Assembly (NCBI GenBank): GCA_913057245.1 | Contig: CAJXNH010000011.1 | Span: 1-64,000, forward strand | DNA length: 64,000 nt | Reading direction: 5' to 3' | Origin: an uncultured Phaeodactylibacter sp. | Lineage (GTDB): Bacteria; Bacteroidota; Bacteroidia; Chitinophagales; Saprospiraceae | Shown: positions 12,728-22,073 of the stretch, piece by piece | Position numbering within the stretch: the first letter of the stretch is position 1 | How the letters are laid out: every line of letters starts with the position of its first letter | Notes under the pieces: model-generated | Told to the model about the DNA's origin: nothing | The model's input: the letters and a program-made list of their open reading frames with translations, nothing else | Database searches by the model: none | Translations under genes and position numbers: made by a program

Positions 12728-14277
12728 CTATTTATCGATCACTTCGCAGTCCTTTAGGTCATAGTAAGGCTCTTGGTCGTCTGAGGATTTGGCGAGCGGC
12801 GTGTTAAGCATGGCGTTTTTCAGCCCCCGGCCATACAGGACTTTCAGTTCCGCCTGCCGGGCTTCGGTCCGGGTAGGGTAGAAGGCTTTCAGGGTGCCGT
12901 TGGCGATCTTTTTTGGGAACTGCCAGTCCGCCGGGACTTCCTCCGTTTCCGGCCAGTTGATCATTACATTGTCCAGTATGAAGTTGTGGATGTTTTCGGT
13001 GACAATTGCCGCTTTGGCAACTTTGGCAGCGCGCTTGACGGGTGCAAACTGCGAACTTGTGACTTCATCCACATGAGGTACCGGGTCCTCAATCCAGGGA
13101 TAAGTGAGGTTGACGTTACGGAGGATTAGGTTTTCAATGGCGTACCCGTCGCCGGCGGTCATAAGGATGCGCCCGCCGGTTTTGGCGTGGAAATTGGTGA
13201 TGGTCACATTGCGCAGGCGGGGCTTACGGCCCGCGTAGTCGTACTGCTTCTTTTCCAGGTGCATCCAGTCTCCGTTTCGGCCACCCGCTCCGGGCTCCGG
13301 CAGGTAAAGGCTCAGGTGGATGGGGCGGTTGTAGAGCAGCGGGGCCCGGGAGTCGGTGATGATGTTGTCAACCACGATGTCCTCCACAGTCCCGGCGCTT
13401 TCGGCGTAAATAGCGAAGGCACGGGAGGAGCCATAAATCACACTATAACTAAAAGTTACTTGCTTAATGTCCCGAAAGGTTTCATTACCAATCTTCAGGG
13501 CAGCGCAGGAGCACTCGATAACGCAGTTGGTGACGGTGACGCGCTTGCAATCGCGGGTATCCACCATGGTTTTCAGGCAGATGGCATCGTCGCAGGTTTT
13601 GATGATGCAGTCGCTAATGGTCACATCGTGGCAGCCGGAGATGTCAATGCCGTCTCCGTTCGGTGCAAACAGATCGTTGATGATTTTACGCCCTGCACCT
13701 GTATCCGGTCGCTGTCGTACAAATGCAGGGTCCAGCCGCCTCCGGTGAGTAGCAGCACATCCTTGATCCGCACATCCTGACAGTCTTGTATCTCCACCAT
13801 GGGGCTGATCTTCAGCGGCTTGGCCATTTTCCACTGCGGGTCTTCCGCCGGGTCGAAGTCTTCCCAAAAAGCGGGCCCATTGCCATCAATGGTGCCGCCG
13901 CCAATGATGGCGATATTGAGGGCGTCCTTCCCAACGATAAGGTGGCGGGGCTGCCGGTCTTTGTTGTGCCCCCAGGTCATGACTGCATAGTCTTCGATAT
14001 TGGGGGAGCCAAGTATCTTTGCCCCGGACTGAACGTCCAGGGTGGTATTGTCTTTCAGGAAAATGGTACCGCTGAGGTACACCCCCGGTGGAACCGTCAC
14101 TGTGCCGCCGCCCTGGGCAGCAGCGGAGTCAATGGCGCTTTGGAGGGCAGTTGTATTTAGGGTTGCACTGTCGCCCAATGCGCCAAAATCCTTCACATTC
14201 AGGTATCCATTGTAGTGCTGTGCATGACTTAGCGTAGATACAAAAAAGAATAAAGCGAGAAAAGTAATCCTTGTCAT
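12728..14277 (-). pseudogene. GH28 polygalacturonase-like glycosidase with a single-base frameshift
   Basis: The N-terminal part has a signal peptide (FLALFFFVSTLSHAQ) and the GH28 opening YLNVKDFGALGDSATLNT, followed by beta-helix coils up to LHLYDSDRIQVQGVK. The frame is then lost at an A4 run (T4 on the plus strand, 13684-13687). Adding one A restores IINDLFAPNGDGIDISGC and the rest of the enzyme. Catalytic regions are present in the second frame: NGDGID, CDDAICLK and CAALKIGNE, which correspond to the family's three Asp-containing motifs and the region after them. The ATG overlaps the upstream sulfatase stop (ATGA), so expression is coupled. Family members cleave galacturonan or related uronic-acid glycosides. 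Because the lesion is in a homopolymer, a sequencing indel must be excluded before calling it dead. Confidence 0.85.
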
Positions 14278-15821
14278 TGGTCTTGGTTTTGAATGCGTTC
14301 GAGCCCAGCAGCCATGGCTACTACTTTGTCGGGATAGGTTTCGGCAAGGTTGTTCTGCTCGCCAGGGTCCTCCGCCAGATTATACAACTGATGCTCCCTG
14401 GAGATGCCGCCTTCAATGTCCTTGATGCCCTTAATCCATGGGAATTCTTTTTGGGTGGGGGCGATGTATTTCCACTGTCCCTGCCTCAAGCCAAGGGTGA
14501 AGGCTTCTTCCAGCATGACCGACCGCCCCTCATCTGATTGTCCTGAAAGCGTGGACCAAAGGGCTTTACTATCTTTTGCATCGGCTTCCTGCAGTTCATG
14601 CCCCAGCAGCTCCGCAATGGAGGCATAAAGGTCTACCTGATTCCAAAGGGCATCACTGCGCCCGGGCGTGATTTTACCTGGCCAGCGGAGGATGGTTGGT
14701 ACCCGGTTGCCGCCTTCGTAGATGCTGTACTTACCGCCCCGGAATGGGCCGGCGGGCTGATGATCGCCCAGCTTTTCCACGGCCTGGTCGGTGTAGCCGT
14801 CATCCAGTACAGGACCATTATCACTGCTGAAAAAGACCAGCGTGTTTTCGGCTATGCCAAGGGAGTCCAGCGCTTTCATTAGCTGACCTGTGACCCAATC
14901 CATTTGCAGGATGGCATCACCCCTGGGGCCCATCTTACTTTTGCCTTCAAACCGGGGGTGTACAATGCGGGGCACATGGATGTCGTGAAAGGCATAGTAC
15001 AAAAAGAAGGGCTGGGCTTTTTCCTGAGCCATGAACTGTATCGCTTTTTCCGGAAAAGAATAAGGAAAGTCCTCATCCCGGAAGTGCGCCGCTTCTCCGC
15101 CCTCCATAAAACCAATGCGGCTCACGCCATTAATAATGGTCCCACTATGCTGTGTATCGGCCGGCATTTTCAATAATTCAGGGTGGCTAAGCCCGGTGGG
15201 CGTATCGTAAGGGCTGCCTCCTGACGGATCATCTGTAAAACTGACTCGCAGCGGGTCGGCGGGGTCAAGGTTGACAACTTCATGCTGTTCTACATAAACG
15301 CTCGGTACACGATCCCCGGTAGACGGCAGCAGGAAGCAATAATCAAAGCCAATCTCCAGCGGTCCCGGCTTGATCTCCTCGTTCCAGTCCAGGTTCCCAT
15401 TGCCCAGCCCCAGGTGCCATTTGCCAACCACACCTGTACGGTAGCCTTCTTCTTTCAGCATGACAGGCAGGGTAGGTGTCCCCGGCCGGATCATCAATGG
15501 AGCATCGCCCGGCAGGATCCCGGCTTTTCGCCGAAAGGCATAGTTGCCCGTAAGCAAAGCATAGCGGGAAGGGGAGCAGGTCGCTGCCGCACAGTGGGCA
15601 TCGGTAAACAACCGTCCTTCCGAGGCCAAACGGTCGATATTCGGGGTTTGAATGTCGGTAGCGCCGTAGCAGCTCAGGTCACCATAGCCCAGGTCATCGA
15701 CATAAATGAAAAGGATATTGGGTTGGGCGTTGGCGGTTGGCTCTTCATGCGCTGCACCAGAACTGCAACTTAGGCATAAGGATAGCAGGAAAAGACTGCA
15801 CAGCAAAGTTGGCTTGAACAT
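14274..15821 (-). CDS. S1-family sulfatase lipoprotein
   Basis: I chose the internal ATG at 15821 because it opens a lipoprotein signal (MFKPTLLCSLFLLSLCLSC) and gives 515 residues. Upstream codons in the frame look non-coding. Metal-binding YVDDLGYGDLSCYG is followed by the formylglycine site CSPSR in AAATCSPSRYALLTGN. GKWHLGLGN, YYAFHDIHVPRI and SSDNGP are further sulfatase signatures. The Cys must be oxidised by a formylglycine-generating enzyme encoded elsewhere. It is the first gene of the operon and overlaps the GH28 gene by 4 bp. It is the only sulfatase of this operon that appears intact. It should desulfate an oligosaccharide in the periplasm or at the membrane; substrate unknown. 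Confidence 0.9.
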   Translation of the reverse strand: MFKPTLLCSLFLLSLCLSCSSGAAHEEPTANAQPNILFIYVDDLGYGDLSCYGATDIQTPNIDRLASEGRLFTDAHCAAATCSPSRYALLTGNYAFRRKAGILPGDAPLMIRPGTPTLPVMLKEEGYRTGVVGKWHLGLGNGNLDWNEEIKPGPLEIGFDYCFLLPSTGDRVPSVYVEQHEVVNLDPADPLRVSFTDDPSGGSPYDTPTGLSHPELLKMPADTQHSGTIINGVSRIGFMEGGEAAHFRDEDFPYSFPEKAIQFMAQEKAQPFFLYYAFHDIHVPRIVHPRFEGKSKMGPRGDAILQMDWVTGQLMKALDSLGIAENTLVFFSSDNGPVLDDGYTDQAVEKLGDHQPAGPFRGGKYSIYEGGNRVPTILRWPGKITPGRSDALWNQVDLYASIAELLGHELQEADAKDSKALWSTLSGQSDEGRSVMLEEAFTLGLRQGQWKYIAPTQKEFPWIKGIKDIEGGISREHQLYNLAEDPGEQNNLAETYPDKVVAMAAGLERIQNQDQ

Positions 15822-15922
15822 CAGTGAATGCTTTGAGAACAGGAATCGTCCGGGATTGGGGTGTAACCCATCTGCTCTTCTTATCGGCGCAGAATAAGGT
15901 GAAAAATATTTGTAAAAAGTTA

Positions 15923-15937
15923 GTGTAAAGGTTACAC
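15923..15937. promoter_or_regulatory. Candidate operator, inverted repeat GTGTAA-AGG-TTACAC
   Basis: A perfect 6-3-6 inverted repeat lies in the divergent region between the sulfatase operon (start 15821) and the oxidoreductase gene (start 16101). Spacing and symmetry suit a dimeric regulator. No regulator gene is nearby, so this is only a candidate. Confidence 0.3.
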
Positions 15938-16100
15938 CTAGCAAACCTTGATAACCTCCTGTTGGATAGTGAGTTGCTGCCCGGTTTCCTTATCTGGCTG
16001 TACAATAATTCATAAATTGAGCCATCAAATCCTGCCTATAAAGTTGGGAATTGCACAGATTTCCTTATTTTAATTTCCAAAATCAAAACAATCAGATTCA

Positions 16101-17579
16101 ATGAAAAAACCAGGAAAAAAAGGATCAAAGGGACTGGATCGCCGGACTTTTATCCGTCAGGCTGGTGTTGCTGCAGCTGGTATGACTATCGTGCCCAGCA
16201 CCGTAGTTTCCGGACTGGGGCATGTGATGCCCAGTGACAAATTAAACATTGCAGGCGTTGGTGTAGGCGGTATGGGCCGTTCTAACCTGCGCAACATGAA
16301 TTCTCAAAATATTGTAGCGCTTTGTGATGTAGACTGGAAGTATGCTGCCAAATGCTTTAACGATTATCCAGATGCTGCGGTGTACAAAGACTACCGCCGC
16401 ATGATGGACGATATGGGCGATGAAATCGACGCCGTAGTGGTAGGTACGCCTGACCATACGCACTACGTAGTAACCGCCGATGCTATGCGTGCCGGCAAGC
16501 ACGTCTACGTACAGAAACCACTGACCCACTCGGTCTACGAATCCCGTATGCTGGCTAAGCTGGCAAAAGAAACCGGCGTAGCCACACAGATGGGTAATCA
16601 GGGCAACTCCGGAGAAGGTATCCGTCAGGTTTGCGAGTGGATTTGGAATGGTGAAATCGGTGAGGTGAAGGAAGTCCACGCCTGGACCAACCGCCCGATC
16701 TGGCCACAGGGGCTGGAGCGCCCTACAGAAACACCATCCGTACCGCCTACCCTGGATTGGGATCTCTTTATCGGCCCGGCTAAATGGCGTCCTTACCACC
16801 CGGCTTATACGCCGTGGAACTGGCGTGCATGGTGGGACTTCGGTACAGGTGCATTGGGTGATATGGGATGCCACATCATTGACCCGGTCTTCAAGGCGCT
16901 GAACCTTGGGCAGCCTACTGCTTTTGAAGGCAGCTCTTCTCAGGTCAATACCGAGAGCGCACCGATTGCTGAAAAGGTAACCTACTACTTCCCAGAGCGC
17001 AAGAAGATGGGCAAGGTCAATATGCCTGCCGTTGAGTTCACCTGGTACGATGGCGGCTTGCTGCCTGATCGCCCTGAGGGAATCCCTGAGGGTAAAATCC
17101 TTGGTGACGGTGGTGGTGGCGCTATGTTTGTAGGCTCCAAGGGGACATTGATTTGCAGCACCTACGCGCGTAATCCATACATCGTTGGCCGGGAGAATGA
17201 CCCACCAAAGGCAACCAATGAACTACGTCGCGTGGAAACTAGCCACGAAATGGACTGGGTGCGTGCCTGCAAGGAGGATAAAGGCAGCCGTACGGAAGCT
17301 TCTTCTCACTTTGGCTACTCCGCTCCATTGAACGAGGTAGTAGTAATGGGTAACCTGGCTATCCGACTTCAGGATCTGAAGCGTAAGCTGGAATGGGATG
17401 GTGCAAACATGAAGATTACCAACATCGCTGATGATGAGGAAATCCGGGTGGTTTCCTCTGATAAGTTTACGGTAGTGGACGGTGACCCGCGTTTCGATAC
17501 ACAGTATGCAACCATCAACGCGAAGAAGGCGATGGAAGAGTACATCAAGCGTCCGTACCGCAAGGGGTGGAACTATTAA
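16101..17579 (+). CDS. Tat-exported Gfo/Idh/MocA-family oxidoreductase
   Basis: The protein has 492 residues. A twin-arginine leader (DRRTFIRQAGVAAAGMT) precedes a Rossmann domain with NIAGVGVGGMGRSNL, VVVGTPDHTHY and the family's (E/Q)KP motif in YVQKPLTHSVYESR. A C-terminal GFO/IDH/MocA domain follows (GTGALGDMGCHIIDPVF). Such exported members oxidise or rearrange sugars with a tightly held NAD(P). The next gene, 25 bp downstream, is a DUF1080 protein. This pairing is known from routes in which a glycoside is oxidised at C3 to a 3-keto sugar and then cleaved. The role here is inferred from that pairing. Confidence 0.9.
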   Translation: MKKPGKKGSKGLDRRTFIRQAGVAAAGMTIVPSTVVSGLGHVMPSDKLNIAGVGVGGMGRSNLRNMNSQNIVALCDVDWKYAAKCFNDYPDAAVYKDYRRMMDDMGDEIDAVVVGTPDHTHYVVTADAMRAGKHVYVQKPLTHSVYESRMLAKLAKETGVATQMGNQGNSGEGIRQVCEWIWNGEIGEVKEVHAWTNRPIWPQGLERPTETPSVPPTLDWDLFIGPAKWRPYHPAYTPWNWRAWWDFGTGALGDMGCHIIDPVFKALNLGQPTAFEGSSSQVNTESAPIAEKVTYYFPERKKMGKVNMPAVEFTWYDGGLLPDRPEGIPEGKILGDGGGGAMFVGSKGTLICSTYARNPYIVGRENDPPKATNELRRVETSHEMDWVRACKEDKGSRTEASSHFGYSAPLNEVVVMGNLAIRLQDLKRKLEWDGANMKITNIADDEEIRVVSSDKFTVVDGDPRFDTQYATINAKKAMEEYIKRPYRKGWNY

Positions 17580-17604
17580 GCATCAAAAAAACAAAACTGT
17601 GATT

Positions 17605-18423
17605 ATGAAATTCAAAATTCTTTTGTTTGCTGCTCTGGCATTTGCTCTGGCTTCCTGTCAGGGTGGTGCCTCAGAAGCTACCGAAGGAGAAACCACAGAA
17701 GCGGAAGCTACTGAGGATACTCCGGAGGAAGCCGCAACGGCAGAGATAAATACGCTCACCAAGGAGGAAAAAGCGGATGGCTGGATGCTCCTGTTTGATG
17801 GTGAAAGTACCGATCAGTGGAAAGGCTACTGCAAGGACGGTTTCCCGGAAAGGGGCTGGAAGGTAGTGGATGGTGCCATCATGTGCGAAGCTTCCGGCAA
17901 GGGTGAAGCTGGTGGCGGTGGCGATATCATCACTAAGGAGACCTTCGGTAACTTCGAGCTGAAACTGGAATGGAAAATTTCCGAAGGCGGCAACAGCGGT
18001 ATCTTCTACCTGGCCCGCGAGAAGTGCGGTGAGGAAGAAGGACAGCCCATCTGGAAGTCCGCTCCGGAGATGCAAATCCTGGATAATGAGAAGCATCCTG
18101 ATGCCCGCCTTGGAAAGGGTGGCAACCGGCAGGCAGGCTCTCTTTACGATTTGATCCCGGCTAAGCCGCAAAATGCGGTACCGGCTAATAGTGGTTGGAA
18201 CGAGGTGACTATACTGTCTTATGATGGTACGATTGTACACACTCAAAATGGTGAGAATGTGGTAGAGTACCACCTCTGGACGGACGACTGGAAAGAGATG
18301 GTTGCTAACAGTAAGTTTAAGGACTACCAGGACTTCATTGACGTCGCGAAGGAAGGCCACATTGGCCTTCAGGACCACGGCAATGATGTTTGGTTCCGGA
18401 ATATTAAGATCAAGAAGCTGTAA
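17605..18423 (+). CDS. DUF1080 lipoprotein (3-keto-disaccharide hydrolase family)
   Basis: The start at 17605 gives a 272-residue lipoprotein with lipobox ALASC (Cys18). A Glu/Thr-rich spacer of about 35 residues leads into the concanavalin-like DUF1080 domain: GWMLLFDGESTDQWKGY, EGGNSGIFYLAREK, PEMQILDNEKHPDA and GHIGLQDHGNDVWFRNI. Members of this family cleave 3-keto-glycosides or act as related hydrolases or lyases at the cell envelope. It shares a transcript with the oxidoreductase before it and is followed by a strong terminator. Confidence 0.9.
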   Translation: MKFKILLFAALAFALASCQGGASEATEGETTEAEATEDTPEEAATAEINTLTKEEKADGWMLLFDGESTDQWKGYCKDGFPERGWKVVDGAIMCEASGKGEAGGGGDIITKETFGNFELKLEWKISEGGNSGIFYLAREKCGEEEGQPIWKSAPEMQILDNEKHPDARLGKGGNRQAGSLYDLIPAKPQNAVPANSGWNEVTILSYDGTIVHTQNGENVVEYHLWTDDWKEMVANSKFKDYQDFIDVAKEGHIGLQDHGNDVWFRNIKIKKL

Positions 18424-18450
18424 ATCAGGCAGTGCTCTTGATTAAGTTTA

Positions 18451-18487
18451 AACCGGCTGTGGGCATTGGGCTTGCAGCCGGTTTTTT
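18451..18487 (+). terminator. Rho-independent terminator after the DUF1080 gene
   Basis: Stem AACCGGCTG pairs perfectly with CAGCCGGTT across a 15-nt loop and is followed directly by a T-run. Confidence 0.85.
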
Positions 18488-18764
18488 GTATGGACGTACT
18501 TGATTGTCGTTTTTGATGCTACGATATGTTTACTGCGCCATCACCATTAACAAGTAGTAGAATTGAACCAGAGCCTAAATCGAGGTTGTCAATAGATACT
18601 TGATCAGCCGGACGCTCAATTTTTTGAGCTATACTGACGTCGATAAGATTTGGGAATCCAAACCGGCATCGAGTTCAGTATATGCTGACCGTTTTGGGTT
18701 GGGCAGAGCCCATACCAAAACGCGTCATGTATAATCAAAATACGGGTGATGAACCTACAGTAAG
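18488..18764. other. Non-coding gap with an imperfect hairpin at 18690-18722
   Basis: No gene is seen. The hairpin (CGTTTTGG...GGGC-AGA-GCCC...CCAAAACG) lies 43 bp before the lipoprotein start at 18765. It lacks a T-run, so it may be a regulatory leader structure or a relic. Confidence 0.3.
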
Positions 18765-19265
18765 ATGAAAAGAATAGCCATTATTGCAATCGTACTTCTG
18801 GCAGGGTGTACCCGTAACGACCAGGATTCTAAATACTTAAGATGGGTTGGCGACGCTGAGCCCGACCCTGAAATAGATGCCAGCGATTTCCAGTTGTGTG
18901 GCAGTGAGAAAATGGTTCAGCAGTACCTCCATTTCGGACAGGGGCTTCAGTATGGAGGGGAGAAGACAGCGCTGCGCAAACGATTTGAAGAAGCGTACCG
19001 GCCAGTAGAAACCGCTCAAAGTGGTTGGATAAGAATCCGCTTTATTGTCAACTGCCAGGGACAGGCTGGAAGATTTAGAATGATAGGCTCCGATTTAGAT
19101 TACGGGGAACAAATTTTTGATGAACGGATCACCGACCAGTTATTAAAGATTGCCCAATCATTGGATGGTTGGGCCGTGCTCTCAAAAGGTGGTAATCCCC
19201 GGGATTATTACCAATACCTAATCTTTAAGATCAATAACGGAGACCTAACTGATATTTTGCCATGA
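18765..19265 (+). CDS. Small lipoprotein, TonB C-terminal-like fold suspected
   Basis: The protein has 166 residues and a lipoprotein signal MKRIAIIAIVLLAGC (Cys15). The segment GWIRIRFIVNCQGQAGRFRMIG resembles the beta strands of Bacteroidota 'energy transducer TonB'-like domains, but the similarity is weak and I would not rely on it. The stop codon overlaps the start of the next gene by 4 bp (ATGA), so the two are translated together. Confidence 0.6.
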   Translation: MKRIAIIAIVLLAGCTRNDQDSKYLRWVGDAEPDPEIDASDFQLCGSEKMVQQYLHFGQGLQYGGEKTALRKRFEEAYRPVETAQSGWIRIRFIVNCQGQAGRFRMIGSDLDYGEQIFDERITDQLLKIAQSLDGWAVLSKGGNPRDYYQYLIFKINNGDLTDILP

Positions 19266-20083
19266 GAATTCTTCTGATTTTTGTCTTAGTCGTCGTGTCC
19301 GCTAGTTTGGTCGGTCAGCCCAACTGCAACGCCTATAAGTATAGCGGAGACAAGTTGAAGTATAAGGCTTGTAAAGCTGTGGTAAAAGTGAAAGGGCACT
19401 ATCAGTTCAGCAGAGCGTTCCAGGAAGCACTCGATGAGGCGCTTGCGATCGATTCTACCTTCGCATACGCTTATCGGATTAAATCTACTGCATACCTGAA
19501 GAGTGGTGATTTTATCACCTGGAAAAAGCTAATGGACAAAGCCGTGAAATACGATCCGGAGGGTGAGCTATTCTATCGGGCTTCGTGCCGCTATCAGTTT
19601 TTTAGAGATTATGCGGGAGCTATAGAAGATATTGAACTTTTAGATAGCCTGATTGACTATAATATCGGTTATTCCCAAAATGGGGATTACCACCTCAATA
19701 TTATCAAAGCTTTGTCCTACAAGGCTATTGGGAAACCGGATGAGTCCTTACAGATATTTGAACGACAACTAAGTGATAGCACTCATAGCGTTGGTATTTA
19801 CGATTATTTGCATTTGGGTGTTCTTTACCTGGAAATGGAAAAATTTTCATTGGCTTTGCGTGCTTTAAAGCAGCAGGCATTAGAAAATGATATCGCGGAA
19901 AACAGGTACTATATGGCTATGGCCTGTAAGGCACTGGGGGATAAAAAGGACTACCTGGAAAACATAAAACTTGCCAAGGAGAAGTACGAAAACGGAGTGA
20001 AAATGTTTGACCCCTACGTTGAAAAAATGGATCAAATATTTTTAGCTGACATCATGGATGCGATGAAAATTGAGGGCTTTTGA
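19262..20083 (+). CDS. Secreted tetratricopeptide-repeat protein
   Basis: The protein has 273 residues with signal peptide MRILLIFVLVVVSASLVGQ. Helical pairs recur with TPR-like spacing: FQEALDEALAIDSTFAYAYR, KKLMDKAVKYDPEGELFYR, IKALSYKAIGKPDESLQIF and LGVLYLEMEKFSLALRALK. It probably scaffolds a periplasmic interaction with the lipoprotein it overlaps. No specific function is recognised. Confidence 0.7.
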   Translation: MRILLIFVLVVVSASLVGQPNCNAYKYSGDKLKYKACKAVVKVKGHYQFSRAFQEALDEALAIDSTFAYAYRIKSTAYLKSGDFITWKKLMDKAVKYDPEGELFYRASCRYQFFRDYAGAIEDIELLDSLIDYNIGYSQNGDYHLNIIKALSYKAIGKPDESLQIFERQLSDSTHSVGIYDYLHLGVLYLEMEKFSLALRALKQQALENDIAENRYYMAMACKALGDKKDYLENIKLAKEKYENGVKMFDPYVEKMDQIFLADIMDAMKIEGF

Positions 20084-20139
20084 AAAGGTCAAAAGCCTTC
20101 AAGTTGGCTGGGGTTTTTGATTAAATCGTGCTATTCCAT

Positions 20140-21504
20140 CTAATTCCCCTTTGCAGTAAATGCTTTGATCACCTGTCGCCCGACCTGATCGCCTACTTCC
20201 AGCCCCACCTCATTGTCGGTACGGAAATGCACCCCTCCCTCAAAGCGGGATTCCGAACACTCAATTGCCAGTGCTTTGAACAAAGCCTCGTCTCCGGGGA
20301 ACAGGAACGAGAGGACTCTGGCTATGGACCCGGCAACGGTAGTATGCCCGGCAGGATAGCCCGGGAAGTTAGGCGTGTCAATCAGAATAGGTTTAAAGGA
20401 AGGGTCGTACTGAAACGGGCGGATGCCCCAGTAGTGGTATTTCCCATCCCATGCCGCAATGATGGCATCGAATCGGGCGGTGTGGAAAACGGCATTCGCA
20501 AAGGCAGCTTCTAATGGGTTAAGGTCGTATTCCAAAATCTTGCGTTCGACCAATAGGTCCCATACCGGTTCGCTTTTCCACTTCCAGGCTATGGTGCTGC
20601 TTTGATGGGCATCGTTGAATTGCCGGAGCTCTTCCATATCTGCAGTCCAGTCGGTGGGCGGTGGGCCGGGCCGGAACTGATCGGCTTGCTTCAGGGTGAG
20701 CGGCTTCCATTGCCTTTTCATCGGGTCCCATGGGCTGGGGTTGCCTGACCACAGGCTATCCGCCTGAGGCACTTGCCCTTCCCACCGGCGGTCTGTGCGG
20801 TCGGTTTTCGCATATTCGATATACTGTTGGGCTATCTTCCGGCCAATTTCCAATCCTTTTTCAATATCTGAGGGGAATACCAGCCCTGTAGCCAGGCGGG
20901 CAGACCTGAAGGCAAGGAGATGACTGTCCAACATCGCCTGCTGCTCCGGAAAGTAATATCCGATAACCTGATGCGCCGCCCCGGCTGCTGCACTCCATTC
21001 ACAAAGAGAGGAGGAATACTCTGGTTCCTCTCCAAGCTTTTTCACCCTTTGATTGTACAGATAGGCTGCTTTCCGGAAATGTGCCTGTTTGTGCTCCCAA
21101 ACTTCCACCGTAGCGTCATAGACCGCAAGATGTAGAATGGCCACCCGGCCTCCATTTTTATGGCCTTTATGGTTCCGGCTCGCCTGCATAAGTAATTGAT
21201 GCCAGCGGTAAGCGGGATAAGCGTTGTTCCAGTACCGTACCGCCCATAAACCTTCCGCTTCCATCTGTTGCTGAGCTGTTGTGATCTCCGGGACTTCACC
21301 CCTTAGAGCTTCCTTAGGGACTGGAAGCACAGGTTCTTCCAGTTCAAACTTGAAGGGCATGAATTCGGAGGCTGCCATTTGCCCGTACCCCGGGGATCGA
21401 GTAATCAGTATGGCGATCAGGCAAAATGTGGGTGCGAATAGTAGGGTAGACCAATGAGCAGATGTGTACATGAATCGTTTTTTTTGAAAAAGGGGATACT
21501 TCAT
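20140..21504 (-). CDS. Vanadium-dependent haloperoxidase / PAP2-fold enzyme
   Basis: With the ATG at 21504 the protein has 454 residues and a signal-anchor or signal peptide (WSTLLFAPTFCLIAILI). An ATG at 21471 (443 residues) is an alternative. The three oxyanion-binding motifs of the PAP2/vanadium-haloperoxidase superfamily are present in order: KYHYWGIRP (K-x6-R-P), YPAGH (PSGH-like, catalytic His), and SRFEGGVHFRTD (SR-x5-H-x3-D). Length and layout fit secreted bacterial haloperoxidase-like proteins rather than short lipid phosphatases. Whether it oxidises halides or hydrolyses phosphate cannot be told from the sequence. It stands alone, converging on the TPR gene. Its 5' side adjoins the GxxExxY element. 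Confidence 0.8.
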   Translation of the reverse strand: MKYPLFQKKRFMYTSAHWSTLLFAPTFCLIAILITRSPGYGQMAASEFMPFKFELEEPVLPVPKEALRGEVPEITTAQQQMEAEGLWAVRYWNNAYPAYRWHQLLMQASRNHKGHKNGGRVAILHLAVYDATVEVWEHKQAHFRKAAYLYNQRVKKLGEEPEYSSSLCEWSAAAGAAHQVIGYYFPEQQAMLDSHLLAFRSARLATGLVFPSDIEKGLEIGRKIAQQYIEYAKTDRTDRRWEGQVPQADSLWSGNPSPWDPMKRQWKPLTLKQADQFRPGPPPTDWTADMEELRQFNDAHQSSTIAWKWKSEPVWDLLVERKILEYDLNPLEAAFANAVFHTARFDAIIAAWDGKYHYWGIRPFQYDPSFKPILIDTPNFPGYPAGHTTVAGSIARVLSFLFPGDEALFKALAIECSESRFEGGVHFRTDNEVGLEVGDQVGRQVIKAFTAKGN

Positions 21505-21583
21505 ATAAACCAACACTGGGTGGAATGGCTTAAAAGTCTTTTGGGAATTTTGATATTTAGGATTGGAAATGGGGGTGTGGGTG

Positions 21584-21610
21584 ACCACGGAATACGCGGA
21601 AAACACGGAA
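21584..21610 (+). repeat. Left inverted repeat of the GxxExxY element
   Basis: The unit begins ACCACGGAATACGCGG and contains the repeated word ACACGGAA. It pairs with 22074-22100 (25/27). A partial second copy, ACCACAGAATACACAGAA, follows at 21619-21636. Confidence 0.75.
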
Positions 21611-21662
21611 ATGGGGGGACCACAGAATACACAGAAATTAGGGAGCTTTAAAAATATAGATT

Positions 21663-22049
21663 ATGGACAATCAGGAAGAATTACTTTATGAGGAAGAAAG
21701 TTACCGGATTCGGGGTGCTGTGTTTGAGGTGTACAGGGAAATGGGGGCTGGGTTTTTGGAAGCGGTTTATCAAGAGTGCCTGGAAAAGGAGTTGCGTAGT
21801 CAGCAAATTCCCTTTATTGCACAGCCTGCCCTTGATCTTTTTTATAAGCAGGAAAAGCTGGATACTATTTACAGGCCAGACTTGATTTGTTACGGCAAGA
21901 TTATCGCAGAGCTGAAAGCGGTAAAAGAAATCGCGGATGAGCATCGGGCCCAGTTGCATAACTATTTGAACGCTACTGGTTTTCGGCTAGGGTTTTTGGT
22001 GAATTTTGGACATTACCCCAAAGCGACAATAGAAAGAATTATAAAATAG
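21663..22049 (+). CDS. GxxExxY-family protein (PD-(D/E)XK nuclease-like fold)
   Basis: The protein has 128 residues and carries the name-giving motif GAGFLEAVYQECL. A nuclease-like core follows: YRPDLICYGKIIAELKAVK (D...E-x-K), then AQLHNYLNATGFRLGFLVNFG. The whole family is about this length. Its function is not established. It is not related to its glycan-degrading neighbours, and it is enclosed by inverted repeats, which suggests an independent unit. Confidence 0.88.
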   Translation: MDNQEELLYEEESYRIRGAVFEVYREMGAGFLEAVYQECLEKELRSQQIPFIAQPALDLFYKQEKLDTIYRPDLICYGKIIAELKAVKEIADEHRAQLHNYLNATGFRLGFLVNFGHYPKATIERIIK

Positions 22050-22073
22050 TGCATAGCCTGAACAGCCAAAGCC

